This document shows, piece after piece, positions 1 through 5,517 of a stretch of 5,517 bases of DNA. Position numbers and translations under genes: made by a program. Numbering within the stretch: position 1 is the stretch's first letter; every line of letters begins with the position of its first letter. Below the pieces are notes generated by a model, which made no database searches, was not told where the DNA came from, and saw only the letters and a program-made list of their open reading frames with translations. Source of the stretch: Gammaproteobacteria bacterium (GTDB taxonomy: Bacteria; Pseudomonadota; Gammaproteobacteria; Burkholderiales; Thiobacillaceae); NCBI GenBank assembly GCA_018820745.1, contig JAHJNP010000069.1, positions 1 through 5,517 of the forward strand. Reading direction: 5' to 3'.

Positions 1-6
1 ATGATG

Positions 7-13
7 CTTCCTT
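7..13 (-). promoter_or_regulatory. Ribosome-binding site of the gene beyond the window edge (predicted rpmI)
   Basis: Read on the minus strand, this is AAGGAAG inside an A-rich stretch. It is followed by CATC and then AT at bases 2 and 1, so a G just outside the window would complete an ATG start at ideal spacing. In most proteobacteria the gene after infC is rpmI (ribosomal protein L35), followed by rplT (L20). The identity is inferred from that gene order only; no coding sequence is visible. Confidence 0.6.
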
Positions 14-122
14 TTTATCTCATGCGGCCAGGTGATCCCACGACGTGGAATGCTTCACCTACCCGACTGCACGTATTGTGGCGTTTTCACCCTCTCGGGC
101 CGAGAAACGCCGGTCTCGAAAC
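14..122 (-). promoter_or_regulatory. Structured infC-rpmI intercistronic leader (candidate L20-responsive region)
   Basis: This untranslated stretch between the infC stop and the predicted rpmI start contains two irregular stem-loops on the minus-strand RNA. The first (111 to 80) pairs GGCGTTT with AAACGCC around an inner stem TCTCG/CGAGA, with a one-sided purine-rich bulge. The second (59 to 31) pairs GGTGA with TCACC around TTCCAC/GTGGGA, with an AGCA bulge. A further CGAGA copy at 118-114 competes for the same TCTCG (105-101), so two folds exclude each other. In E. coli and Bacillus, L20 represses rpmI-rplT by binding a leader that mimics 23S rRNA. A similar role here is inference from position and structure; a plain spacer with mRNA-stabilising hairpins is the alternative. 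Confidence 0.45.
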
Positions 123-644
<522 letters not shown>

Positions 645-647
<3 letters not shown>

Positions 648-659
648 GAGTTGTTCTCC
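645..659 (-). promoter_or_regulatory. infC ribosome-binding site with ATC start codon
   Basis: The minus strand reads GGAGAA (659-654), six spacer bases, then ATC (647-645) followed by GCG ACA GAA AAG. No ATG, GTG or TTG lies near this Shine-Dalgarno in the infC frame. E. coli infC starts with AUU, and IF3 represses its own synthesis by discriminating against such codons. An AUC start would work in the same way. The site is read directly from the sequence; the autoregulation is known for E. coli and inferred here. Confidence 0.85.
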
Positions 660-671
660 AAATAAAAACCT

Positions 672-684
672 GACGCTGCGCGTC
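672..684 (-). promoter_or_regulatory. Small hairpin just upstream of infC ribosome-binding site
   Basis: The minus-strand RNA folds GACGC-GCA-GCGUC and is followed three bases later by UUUUUAUUU, which leads into the infC Shine-Dalgarno. A five-base-pair stem with a triloop is weak for a terminator. It could be a minor attenuator, a pause site or an mRNA 5'-end stabiliser. The structure is visible; the function is not known. Confidence 0.3.
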
Positions 685-702
685 GAGGCAAAAAGGTCAA
701 AC

Positions 703-754
703 AATAAATAAAGAAGGCGCGGGGCCAATCCTAACTATAGGAGGCCCCTACGCC
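703..754 (-). terminator. Intrinsic terminator or attenuator between thrS and infC
   Basis: On the minus strand, 14 bases after the thrS stop, the RNA folds into a long stem. GGCG (754-751) pairs with CGCC (719-716), GGGGCC (748-743) with GGCCCC (726-721), and UCCUA (742-738) with UAGGA (733-729), around a UAGU loop. The small internal mismatches are UA opposite G, and a UU bulge. A U-rich tail, UUCUUUAUUUAUU, follows. This is a strong rho-independent terminator, although the U tract is interrupted. Because infC and probably rpmI-rplT follow without a clear promoter, it may be a partial terminator that sets the thrS:infC ratio. Confidence 0.75.
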
Positions 755-768
755 TTGTTTGACCGCTA

Positions 769-2676
769 TTACAGGCGCGTCAGCGTTTCCGCTTTCAGGC
801 GCGCCATCAAGTCATCCAAACTGAGCTGCCCCAGATCCTGGTTGCCGCGGGCACGGACGGAAACCACACCGGTTTCCATTTCCTTGTCGCCGACCACCAC
901 CTGATAAGGCAGCTTTTGCAAGCTATGTTCGCGGATTTTATAAGTAATCTTGTTATTACTCAAGTCCGACACCGCACGAATGCCCGCCTCGCGCAGCGCC
1001 TGGGTGACTTTTTGCGCATATTCGGCCTGGCGCTCGCTGATATTCATCACCATCACCTGCACCGGCGCCAGCCACAACGGGAAGTTGCCGGCATGGTGCT
1101 CGATCAGGATGCCGATGAATCGCTCCATCGACCCGAGAATCGCGCGGTGCAGCATCACCGGGGTTTTGCGGCTGTTGTCCTCGTCGACGAATTCGGCGTC
1201 AAGCCGCATCGGCAGGTTGAAGTCGAGCTGGATGGTGCCGCACTGCCACAGGCGGTGCAGCGTATCCTTAAGCGTGAACTCGATCTTGGGGCCGTAGAAC
1301 GCGCCCTCGCCCGGCTGCAGGTCGTAGGCCAGCTTGCTCTTGTCGAGCGCCGCCGCCAGCGCCGTTTCAGCCTTGTCCCAACTTTCGTCCGAGCCGACCC
1401 GCTTGTCCGGCCGGGTCGACAGCTTGACCAGCACGTCGTCGAAGCCGAAGTCGGCGTAGGTCTTCTGCAGCATGACGATGAAGTCGGCCACTTCCTGCTC
1501 GATCTGGTCTTCGGTGCAGAAAATGTGCGCGTCGTCCTGGGTGAAACCGCGCACGCGCATGATGCCGTGCAGCGCGCCCGATGGCTCGTTGCGGTGGCAC
1601 GAGCCGAACTCGGCCAGCCTGAGCGGCAGGTCGCGGTAGGAATGCAGGCCGCTGTTGAAGATCTGCACGTGGCCGGGGCAGTTCATCGGTTTGACCGCGT
1701 AGTCGCGGTTTTCCGACGACGTGGTGAACATGTTGTCGTGGTAGTTTTCCCAGTGGCCGGACTTCTCCCACATGCTCTTGTCCATCACCGCCGGGGTGCG
1801 CACTTCCTGGTAGCCGTATTCGACGAACTTCTGCCGCATGTACTGCTCGATCTGCTGCCACACGATCCAGCCCTTGGGGTGCCAGAACACCATGCCCGGC
1901 GCCTCGTCCTGCATGTGCAGCAGGTCGAGCTGCTTGGCCAGCTTGCGGTGGTCGCGCTTCTCGGCCTCTTCCAGCCGGTGCAGGTAGGCCTCGAGGTCTT
2001 CCTTCTTCGCCCACGCCGTGCCGTAGACGCGCTGCAGCATCTCGTTGTTCGAGTCGCCGCGCCAGTAGGCGCCGGCCAGCTTCATCAGCTTGAAGTGCTT
2101 GAGCTTGCCGGTCGACGGCACGTGCGGACCGCGGCACAGATCGATGAAATCGCCCTCGCGGTACAGCGAGATGTCCTCGTTGCTCGGGATCGACGCGATG
2201 ATCTCGGCCTTGTAGGCCTCGCCCATGTTCCTGAAGAAGCTCACCGCCTCGTCGCGCGGCATCACGCTGCGCTCGACCGGAATATCCTGCTTCGCCAGCT
2301 CGGCCATCTTCTTCTCGATGGCGACCAGATCCTCCGGCGTGAACGGGCGCTTATAGGCGAAATCGTAAAAGAAGCCGTCCTCGATCACCGGGCCGATGGT
2401 GACCTGCGCGTCGGGGAACAGCGATTTCACCGCAGCGGCCAGCAGATGGGCGGTGGAGTGGCGGATCAGGTCGGGGCCGTCGGCATCGCGGTCGGTGACG
2501 ATGGACAGTTGCGCATCGGCGTCGATCACATGGCTGGTATCGACCAGTTCGCCGTTGACCCGCCCGGCGAGCGCCGCCTTGGCCAGCCCCGCGCCGATGC
2601 TGGATGCGACCTGCGCGACCGTGACCGGTCCCTCGAACGGACGGACGGAACCATCGGGAAGCGTGACGTTGACCAT
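769..2676 (-). CDS. thrS: Threonyl-tRNA synthetase (class II)
   Basis: This cytoplasmic enzyme attaches threonine to tRNA-Thr and hydrolyses mischarged Ser-tRNA-Thr. At 635 residues it has the normal full length. The domain order is a TGS domain (about 1-62), then the editing domain with HSTAHLLA (His73, His77) and CRGPH (Cys181, His185). The class II catalytic core follows (about 243-530), with zinc ligands Cys333 in NCPGH, His384 in QDDAHIF and His510 before the motif 3 stretch [10 protein letters not shown], and motif 2 as CHRNEPSG. The anticodon-binding domain (about 535-635) completes it. These residues match the known E. coli zinc and editing positions within one residue. The ATG has GGAG eight bases upstream. 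A threonine-containing leader ORF and a terminator lie directly upstream, suggesting attenuation; another strong hairpin follows the stop. Confidence 0.98.
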   Translation of the reverse strand: MVNVTLPDGSVRPFEGPVTVAQVASSIGAGLAKAALAGRVNGELVDTSHVIDADAQLSIVTDRDADGPDLIRHSTAHLLAAAVKSLFPDAQVTIGPVIEDGFFYDFAYKRPFTPEDLVAIEKKMAELAKQDIPVERSVMPRDEAVSFFRNMGEAYKAEIIASIPSNEDISLYREGDFIDLCRGPHVPSTGKLKHFKLMKLAGAYWRGDSNNEMLQRVYGTAWAKKEDLEAYLHRLEEAEKRDHRKLAKQLDLLHMQDEAPGMVFWHPKGWIVWQQIEQYMRQKFVEYGYQEVRTPAVMDKSMWEKSGHWENYHDNMFTTSSENRDYAVKPMNCPGHVQIFNSGLHSYRDLPLRLAEFGSCHRNEPSGALHGIMRVRGFTQDDAHIFCTEDQIEQEVADFIVMLQKTYADFGFDDVLVKLSTRPDKRVGSDESWDKAETALAAALDKSKLAYDLQPGEGAFYGPKIEFTLKDTLHRLWQCGTIQLDFNLPMRLDAEFVDEDNSRKTPVMLHRAILGSMERFIGILIEHHAGNFPLWLAPVQVMVMNISERQAEYAQKVTQALREAGIRAVSDLSNNKITYKIREHSLQKLPYQVVVGDKEMETGVVSVRARGNQDLGQLSLDDLMARLKAETLTRL

Positions 2677-2694
2677 GATTCAAACTCCAAAAAC

Positions 2695-2723
2695 AAAAAA
2701 AAGCGCGGACCGACCGCGCTTTT
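2695..2723 (-). terminator. Intrinsic terminator in the thrS leader (candidate attenuator)
   Basis: The minus-strand RNA has AAAAGCGCGG (2723-2714), loop UCGGU, and CCGCGC (2708-2703), followed by eight uninterrupted Us (2702-2695) that can also pair with the leading As. This is a textbook rho-independent terminator. It ends only six bases before the thrS Shine-Dalgarno (GGAG, 2688-2685), leaving no room for a thrS promoter downstream. Transcripts must therefore read through it to express thrS, which is the hallmark of an attenuator rather than a simple end-of-gene terminator. Confidence 0.88.
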
Positions 2724-2773
2724 GGGTACTACAGGAAGATTGCAGAGCCTCTGCGAACAGCGATGCGCCGGGT

Positions 2774-2809
2774 TTATCGAGTGACAAGCCGACTAGTTCG
2801 CGTTGACAT
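2774..2809 (-). CDS. Threonine-rich leader peptide MSTRTSRLVTR (candidate thrS attenuation peptide)
   Basis: An ATG at 2809-2807 with GGAG eight bases upstream (2821-2818) opens an 11-codon frame ending in TAA. The peptide has three Thr codons (ACG, ACT, ACT at positions 3, 5 and 10) and three Arg codons. It lies between tRNA-Val and a strong terminator directly before thrS. Ribosome stalling at Thr codons when Thr-tRNA is scarce would change folding of the following RNA, in the way pheM controls pheST and thrL controls thrABC in E. coli. The ORF, its ribosome-binding site and the terminator are visible. The regulatory role is inferred, and three Thr in eleven residues is suggestive rather than extreme. 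An arginine response or a chance ORF are the alternatives. Confidence 0.6.
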   Translation of the reverse strand: MSTRTSRLVTR

Positions 2810-2823
2810 TTCACAAGCTCCAC

Positions 2824-2835
2824 GGGGCGAGCCCC
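2824..2835 (-). promoter_or_regulatory. GGGG-CTCG-CCCC hairpin before the leader-peptide ribosome-binding site
   Basis: A compact four-base-pair GC stem with a tetraloop (GGGG/CCCC, self-complementary on both strands) ends two bases before the GGAG of the leader ORF. It could stabilise the 5' end of the leader after tRNA processing or help keep the ribosome-binding site exposed. There is no U tract, so it is not a terminator by itself. Confidence 0.35.
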
Positions 2836-2838
2836 ACT

Positions 2839-2858
2839 AAAACGGGTCATCCCGACCC
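2839..2858 (-). terminator. Weak terminator-like hairpin after tRNA-Val
   Basis: Nine bases after the CCA end of the tRNA, the minus-strand RNA folds GGGUC-GGGAU-GACCC, then G and UUUU. The short stem and four-U tail suggest inefficient termination or a 3'-processing and stability element. Some transcripts from the tRNA promoter would then continue into the thrS leader. Confidence 0.4.
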
Positions 2859-2867
2859 TTCAAATAT

Positions 2868-2944
2868 TGGTAGGCGCGAATGGACTCGAACCATCGACCC
2901 CCACCATGTCAAGGTGGTGCTCTAACCAGCTGAGCTACGCGCCT
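2868..2944 (-). tRNA. tRNA-Val(GAC)
   Basis: All cloverleaf parts are present. The acceptor AGGCGCG pairs with CGCGCCT, the D arm is GCTC/GAGC, and the anticodon stem CCACC/GGTGG encloses the loop TTGACAT with anticodon GAC (2910-2908). The T arm GATGG/CCATT encloses TTCGAGT, and the discriminator A is followed by an encoded CCA. Length is 77 bases including CCA. The anticodon arm matches E. coli tRNA-Val(GAC). The acceptor begins with A1:U72 rather than the G1:C72 of the E. coli counterpart. It decodes GUC and GUU. It lies between a dedicated promoter and the thrS leader and is probably co-transcribed with thrS to some extent. Confidence 0.97.
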
Positions 2945-2956
2945 AATGCGGGGCGG

Positions 2957-2986
2957 ATCATAACCGAAACGCCACGCCGGTGTCGA
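2957..2986 (-). promoter_or_regulatory. Sigma70-type promoter of tRNA-Val (and perhaps thrS)
   Basis: On the minus strand, TCGACA (2986-2981) and TATGAT (2962-2957) each match the -35 and -10 consensus at five of six positions, with an 18-base spacer. The next bases, CCGCCCC, form a GC-rich discriminator of the kind seen at stringently controlled stable-RNA promoters. Transcription would start about ten bases before the tRNA 5' end. No comparably good promoter is seen between the tRNA and thrS, so this may also feed thrS. Confidence 0.7.
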
Positions 2987-3005
2987 GTCGACCCGGGGTT
3001 TTTTT
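2977..3005 (+). terminator. Plus-strand intrinsic terminator between thpR and tRNA-Val
   Basis: Read on the plus strand, CCGG (2977-2980) and GTCG (2982-2985) pair with CGAC (2989-2992) and CCGG (2993-2996), with loop AGT and one bulged T. GG and seven Ts (2999-3005) follow. It has terminator form only on the plus strand, although no plus-strand gene precedes it. On the minus strand the hairpin has no U tract. It may stop antisense transcription entering the thpR-ispF-ispD cluster. The -35 of the tRNA promoter lies within it. Confidence 0.5.
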
Positions 3006-3013
3006 GTATTGCC

Positions 3014-3601
3014 TCATGCCAGCGGCCAGCGCCGGATCACGTCGTAATGCATCCCGTCGGCCTCGCGGCGCGAGGCCACCAGCACGAAATCCCTGATCGG
3101 CCAGCGCACCGGCGTGCATTCCGGCACCTCGCCGCCGGCGGAATTGCGCAGCAGGGTGACATGCGGTACATGCGGGCGGGCATCGACGTCAAACCCGACG
3201 CCCTGCAAGGCGGCGTTCAGCGCGCCCACCAGCTCGACATATTGCGGCGGCGTCTGCCTCGCGCCCAGCCAGCCGATGCGGTTGTGCCGCCAGTAGCCCG
3301 CCTGATCGAGGACCAGTTCGAACGCATCGGTCCGGACGGCATCGACGCAGGCAGTCAAGGCATCCAGTTGTTCGGCCGGCGTGCTGCCGAGAAAGGCCAG
3401 GGTGATATGCAGGGTGTCCGCGCGCATCCTTCGGCCGCCCCAATGCTGATGCAGCCATTTGCCGGCGCGGTCGAGGGCGTCGCGGGTGGCGTCATCCGGC
3501 CACAGGGCGAAGAACAGCCGCAGCGTGTCGGGCCCAGCCGGGCCGGATTCGGTCAGGCCCGCTTCTGTCAGGCCCGCTTCTGTCAGGCTTGGCTCAGTCA
3601 C
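3014..3601 (-). CDS. thpR: RNA 2',3'-cyclic phosphodiesterase (LigT/ThpR, 2H phosphoesterase family)
   Basis: Members of this family hydrolyse 2',3'-cyclic phosphate ends of RNA to 2'-phosphates and, in vitro, join some tRNA halves. Both catalytic H-x-T-x motifs are visible: HITL at 65-68 and HVTL at 147-150. The typical family start, LRLFFALWP, begins at about residue 27. The product is 195 residues (E. coli ThpR has 176), and the extra length is an N-terminal low-complexity segment built of five-residue repeats (TEAGL type). The start chosen is GTG at 3601, which overlaps the ispF stop by eight bases, so translational coupling is likely; there is no obvious Shine-Dalgarno. The first ATG is codon 59, which is too late because it would remove the first strand. 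The true start could be inside the repeat. Confidence 0.88.
   Translation of the reverse strand: MTEPSLTEAGLTEAGLTESGPAGPDTLRLFFALWPDDATRDALDRAGKWLHQHWGGRRMRADTLHITLAFLGSTPAEQLDALTACVDAVRTDAFELVLDQAGYWRHNRIGWLGARQTPPQYVELVGALNAALQGVGFDVDARPHVPHVTLLRNSAGGEVPECTPVRWPIRDFVLVASRREADGMHYDVIRRWPLA
3542..3601 (-). repeat. 15-bp in-frame tandem repeat at the start of thpR
   Basis: Four adjacent 15-base units run on the minus strand from 3601 to 3542. Units 2 and 3 (3586-3572 and 3571-3557) are identical (CTGACAGAAGCGGGC). Units 1 and 4 are diverged copies. They encode [20 protein letters not shown] (the first V read as initiator Met). The period is a multiple of three, so copy-number change would keep the reading frame. 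Confidence 0.85.
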
Positions 3602-4076
3602 GCGCGATCAGGCATACCGCTTCCGCCGCGATGCCCTCGCCGCGTCCGGTGAAGCCAAGTTTTTCGGTGGTGGTGGCCTTGACGTTGACGTGCTCGATGG
3701 CGACGCCGAGGTCGTCCGCGATATGCGCCGTCATTCGCGCGATGTGCGGCGCCATTTTCGGCGCCTGCGCGATGATCGTGGCGTCGACGTTGCCGACGCG
3801 CCAGCCGCGCGACTTCAACTGCTCGGCCACCCGGCGCAGCAGGATGCGGCTGTCGATGCCGGCAAACGCCGCGTCGGTATCCGGAAAATGCCGGCCGATG
3901 TCGCCCAGCCCGGCCGCGCCCAGCAGCGCATCGCAGATCGCGTGCAGCAGCACGTCGGCGTCGGAATGCCCCGCCAGCCCCAGATCGTGGGGAATGTCGA
4001 CGCCGCCGAGGATGAGCTTGCGATTCTCGGCAAAGGCATGCACGTCGAAGCCGTGGCCGACCCTGAGATCATTCAT
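3594..4076 (-). CDS. ispF: 2-C-methyl-D-erythritol 2,4-cyclodiphosphate synthase
   Basis: IspF converts CDP-methylerythritol 2-phosphate to the cyclic diphosphate MEcPP, releasing CMP, in the MEP isoprenoid pathway. It works as a homotrimer with the active site between subunits. The 160-residue product starts with the family motif [11 protein letters not shown], where Asp11 and His13, with His45 in [14 protein letters not shown], are the metal ligands (Asp8, His10 and His42 in E. coli). The C-terminal signature [16 protein letters not shown] is complete. The length is normal. The ATG at 4076 overlaps the end of ispD by eight bases, and the stop overlaps thpR by eight, so expression is probably coupled. 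ispD-ispF adjacency is common and the two act in the same pathway (steps three and five). Confidence 0.97.
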   Translation of the reverse strand: MNDLRVGHGFDVHAFAENRKLILGGVDIPHDLGLAGHSDADVLLHAICDALLGAAGLGDIGRHFPDTDAAFAGIDSRILLRRVAEQLKSRGWRVGNVDATIIAQAPKMAPHIARMTAHIADDLGVAIEHVNVKATTTEKLGFTGRGEGIAAEAVCLIARD

Positions 4077-4770
4077 TCAGCTTCCCCAGAATCAGGCCCG
4101 CCAGCTCCAGGTCCTGCGGATAGGTGACCTTGAGGTTGCGGCTGTCGGACTCGACCAGCCTCGGCTGCAGCCCAAGTTGCTCGATGGCCGAGGCTTCGTC
4201 GGTCATATCGCTGCCGGCGGCGCGCAACGCTTCGGTCAGCGTGCCATGGCGGAACATCTGCGGGGTCTGCGCCTGCCACAGGCCAGCGCGGGGCACGGTA
4301 GCCTCGGACCGCGTGCCTGATGCCGACTCGGCAGCCGCACGCTTGAGGGTGTCCGCCACCGGCACGGCAAGCAGGCCGCCGACCGGGTCATCCGCCACTT
4401 CATCCAGCAACTTGACCAGCATTTCGTCCGGCAAGCAGGGGCGCGCGGCATCGTGCACCAGCACCCAGTCATCGGCGGCGCAGATCCTGGACATGGCGTC
4501 GAGGCCGTTCAGCACGGTTTCGGCGCGGGTGGCGCCGCCGCAGCGCAGCACCTCGATGCGCTCTTCCCAGCCCTGCCACGCGTAGTTGTTCCAGCGTTTG
4601 TCGGTGGGCGACAGCACGACAAACAACTTGGTGATGCGTGGCTCGCGCGCCAGCACCATCATCGCGTGCGCAATCATGGGCACTGCATTGAGCGGCATGT
4701 ACTGCTTTTCAATGCTCCCGCCCATGCGCGAGCCGCCTCCTGCGGCGGGAATCAGCGCGTAGAAATTCAT
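4069..4770 (-). CDS. ispD: 2-C-methyl-D-erythritol 4-phosphate cytidylyltransferase
   Basis: IspD couples CTP to methylerythritol 4-phosphate to give CDP-methylerythritol. The 233-residue product has the nucleotide-binding loop [11 protein letters not shown] with Arg15 and Lys22 (Arg20 and Lys27 in E. coli). It also has VHDAARPC at 105-112, [11 protein letters not shown] at 163-173 and LKVTYPQD with Lys214 near the C terminus (Lys213 in E. coli). A short Ala/Ser-rich stretch (about residues 145-157, [13 protein letters not shown]) sits in the variable loop before the TVPR segment and looks like a small insertion. The ATG at 4770 shares ATGA with the stop of the upstream ftsK-like gene (four-base overlap), so its translation probably depends on that gene. 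Confidence 0.97.
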   Translation of the reverse strand: MNFYALIPAAGGGSRMGGSIEKQYMPLNAVPMIAHAMMVLAREPRITKLFVVLSPTDKRWNNYAWQGWEERIEVLRCGGATRAETVLNGLDAMSRICAADDWVLVHDAARPCLPDEMLVKLLDEVADDPVGGLLAVPVADTLKRAAAESASGTRSEATVPRAGLWQAQTPQMFRHGTLTEALRAAGSDMTDEASAIEQLGLQPRLVESDSRNLKVTYPQDLELAGLILGKLNE

Positions 4771-5517
4771 ACGTCGCCTCCGGGCGCCAGTACATCACGG
4801 TTGCCGTTGGATTGCATCGACGACACGAGTCCTGCGCGCTCCATGTCCTCGATCATGCGCGCGGCGCGGTTGTAGCCGATACGCAGCTGGCGCTGCACCG
4901 ACGAAATCGAGGCGCGGCGTGTTTTCAGCACGTAGGCCACGGCCTGGTCGTACAGCGGATCGGCTTCCGCCGCCTCGCCGAATTCGCCACCGCCCTCGCC
5001 TGTTTCCTCCAGCGATTCGAGCACGACTTCGATGTATTCGGGTTCGCCCAGCGACTTCAGATAATCGACCACGCGATGCACCTCGGCGTCGGACACGAAG
5101 GCGCCGTGGACGCGCTGCGGCAGCCCGGTGCCGGGCGGCAGATAGAGCATGTCGCCCTGCCCCAGCAAGGCCTCGGCGCCCATCTGGTCGAGGATGGTGC
5201 GCGAGTCGATCTTGCTGGAGACCTGGAAGGCGATGCGCGTCGGGATGTTGGCCTTGATCAGGCCGGTGATGACGTCTACCGACGGCCGCTGCGTCGCCAG
5301 GATCAGGTGGATGCCCGCCGCGCGTGCTTTCTGCGCCAGCCGCGCGATAAGCTCCTCGACCTTCTTGCCGACCACCATCATCAGGTCGGCGAGTTCGTCG
5401 ATCATGACCACGATCATCGGCATCGTTTCCAGCGGCTCGGGATTGTCCGGCGTCAGGCTGAACGGATGCGTCAGCGGCGTGCCCGCCTTCCTGGCCTCGC
5501 GCACCTTCTGGTTGTAG
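4767..5517 (-). CDS. ftsK: DNA translocase FtsK, C-terminal part (5' end outside the window)
   Basis: FtsK is a hexameric septal DNA pump that moves chromosome dimers toward dif and activates XerCD. The frame is open through base 5517, beginning YNQKVREA, so the N-terminal membrane domain, linker and Walker A lie outside the window. Counting from the Val codon at 5504, Walker B is [12 protein letters not shown] (Asp36, Glu37). It is followed by [20 protein letters not shown] (about 68-87), [20 protein letters not shown] and the glycine loop LPPGTG, all typical of the motor beta domain. An acidic Glu/Gly-rich linker (about 156-181) leads to the winged-helix gamma domain (182-240, with [20 protein letters not shown]), which reads KOPS in other FtsK proteins. 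The stop overlaps ispD by four bases. Whether this is the only FtsK or an SpoIIIE-like paralogue cannot be told here. Confidence 0.95.
   Translation of the reverse strand, partial: YNQKVREARKAGTPLTHPFSLTPDNPEPLETMPMIVVMIDELADLMMVVGKKVEELIARLAQKARAAGIHLILATQRPSVDVITGLIKANIPTRIAFQVSSKIDSRTILDQMGAEALLGQGDMLYLPPGTGLPQRVHGAFVSDAEVHRVVDYLKSLGEPEYIEVVLESLEETGEGGGEFGEAAEADPLYDQAVAYVLKTRRASISSVQRQLRIGYNRAARMIEDMERAGLVSSMQSNGNRDVLAPGGDV

Noticed and set aside
648..728. N-terminal extension of IF3 from the TTG at 728
   Set aside because: The extension would start inside the terminator stem, has no Shine-Dalgarno, and its 27 residues do not resemble IF3. ATC at 647 has a good ribosome-binding site and begins where family similarity begins.
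2742..2754. Near-perfect palindrome GCAGAG-G-CTCTGC in the thrS leader considered as a protein-binding operator
   Set aside because: In RNA it forms a small five-base-pair hairpin and fits better as part of the leader folding. There is no specific evidence for a DNA-binding protein.
916..2784. A 622-codon open frame on the plus strand opposite thrS
   Set aside because: Its translation is Arg/Val/His/Leu-rich with no recognisable domain, and it lies antisense to a fully conserved ThrRS. Long antisense open frames are expected where the third codon position is GC-rich. No ribosome-binding site or independent support was seen.
2810..2867. A possible weak promoter (TTGAAG and TTTTAG-like boxes) between tRNA-Val and the leader ORF
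   Set aside because: The boxes match consensus poorly and the spacing is short, so it is not listed as a feature; end mapping would be needed to exclude it.
2684..2870. T-box riboswitch upstream of thrS
   Set aside because: No T-box consensus or specifier-loop architecture is visible, and T-box control of ThrRS belongs mainly to Firmicutes. The short ORF plus terminator fits ribosome-mediated attenuation better.
2867..4127. Plus-strand frames of about 220-260 codons opposite thpR and ispF (2867-3652, 3459-4127)
   Set aside because: They run through the tRNA or through conserved minus-strand genes, and their repeats merely reflect the thpR tandem repeat on the other strand.

Overview
The window is GC-rich chromosomal DNA from a proteobacterium, most probably a betaproteobacterium. 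The protein sequences (ThrRS, IF3, IspD, IspF, FtsK) and the order tRNA-Val, thrS, infC (then rpmI, predicted just beyond base 1) point that way. This placement is by recognition, not by search. Every gene lies on the minus strand, so transcription runs from base 5517 toward base 1, and almost all the DNA is coding.

In order of transcription, the first block (5517 to 3014) is a tightly overlapping cluster. It holds the C-terminal part of an FtsK-family DNA translocase, ispD and ispF (steps of the MEP isoprenoid pathway), and a ThpR/LigT-type RNA 2',3'-cyclic phosphodiesterase. Successive genes overlap by 4, 8 and 8 bases, which suggests one mRNA with translational coupling. thpR carries a 15-bp tandem repeat at its very start.

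The second block begins with a sigma70-type promoter (2957-2986) with a GC-rich discriminator, then tRNA-Val(GAC) (2868-2944), then a roughly 190-base leader in front of thrS. The leader holds a short ORF with a good Shine-Dalgarno. It encodes an 11-residue peptide, MSTRTSRLVTR, with three threonines. The ORF is followed by alternative base-pairing segments and a textbook intrinsic terminator with eight Us, ending only six bases before the thrS ribosome-binding site. This looks like ribosome-mediated transcription attenuation of threonyl-tRNA synthetase by Thr-tRNA supply. That differs from the translational operator used by E. coli thrS and is the most interesting signal in the window.

The third block is thrS (ThrRS, all catalytic, zinc and editing residues present), a strong terminator or attenuator hairpin, and infC (IF3). 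infC has no usable ATG, GTG or TTG. Its start is an AUC codon behind a clear Shine-Dalgarno, as expected for IF3 autoregulation. The 122 bases after infC contain two folded leader structures with mutually exclusive pairings and a ribosome-binding site for a gene starting at base 2 or just beyond, predicted to be rpmI. They may be the L20-responsive leader of rpmI-rplT.

The window therefore joins cell division and isoprenoid genes to a translation operon in which thrS, infC and rpmI each appear to have their own feedback control at the RNA level. No mobile elements, CRISPR arrays or foreign genes were seen.
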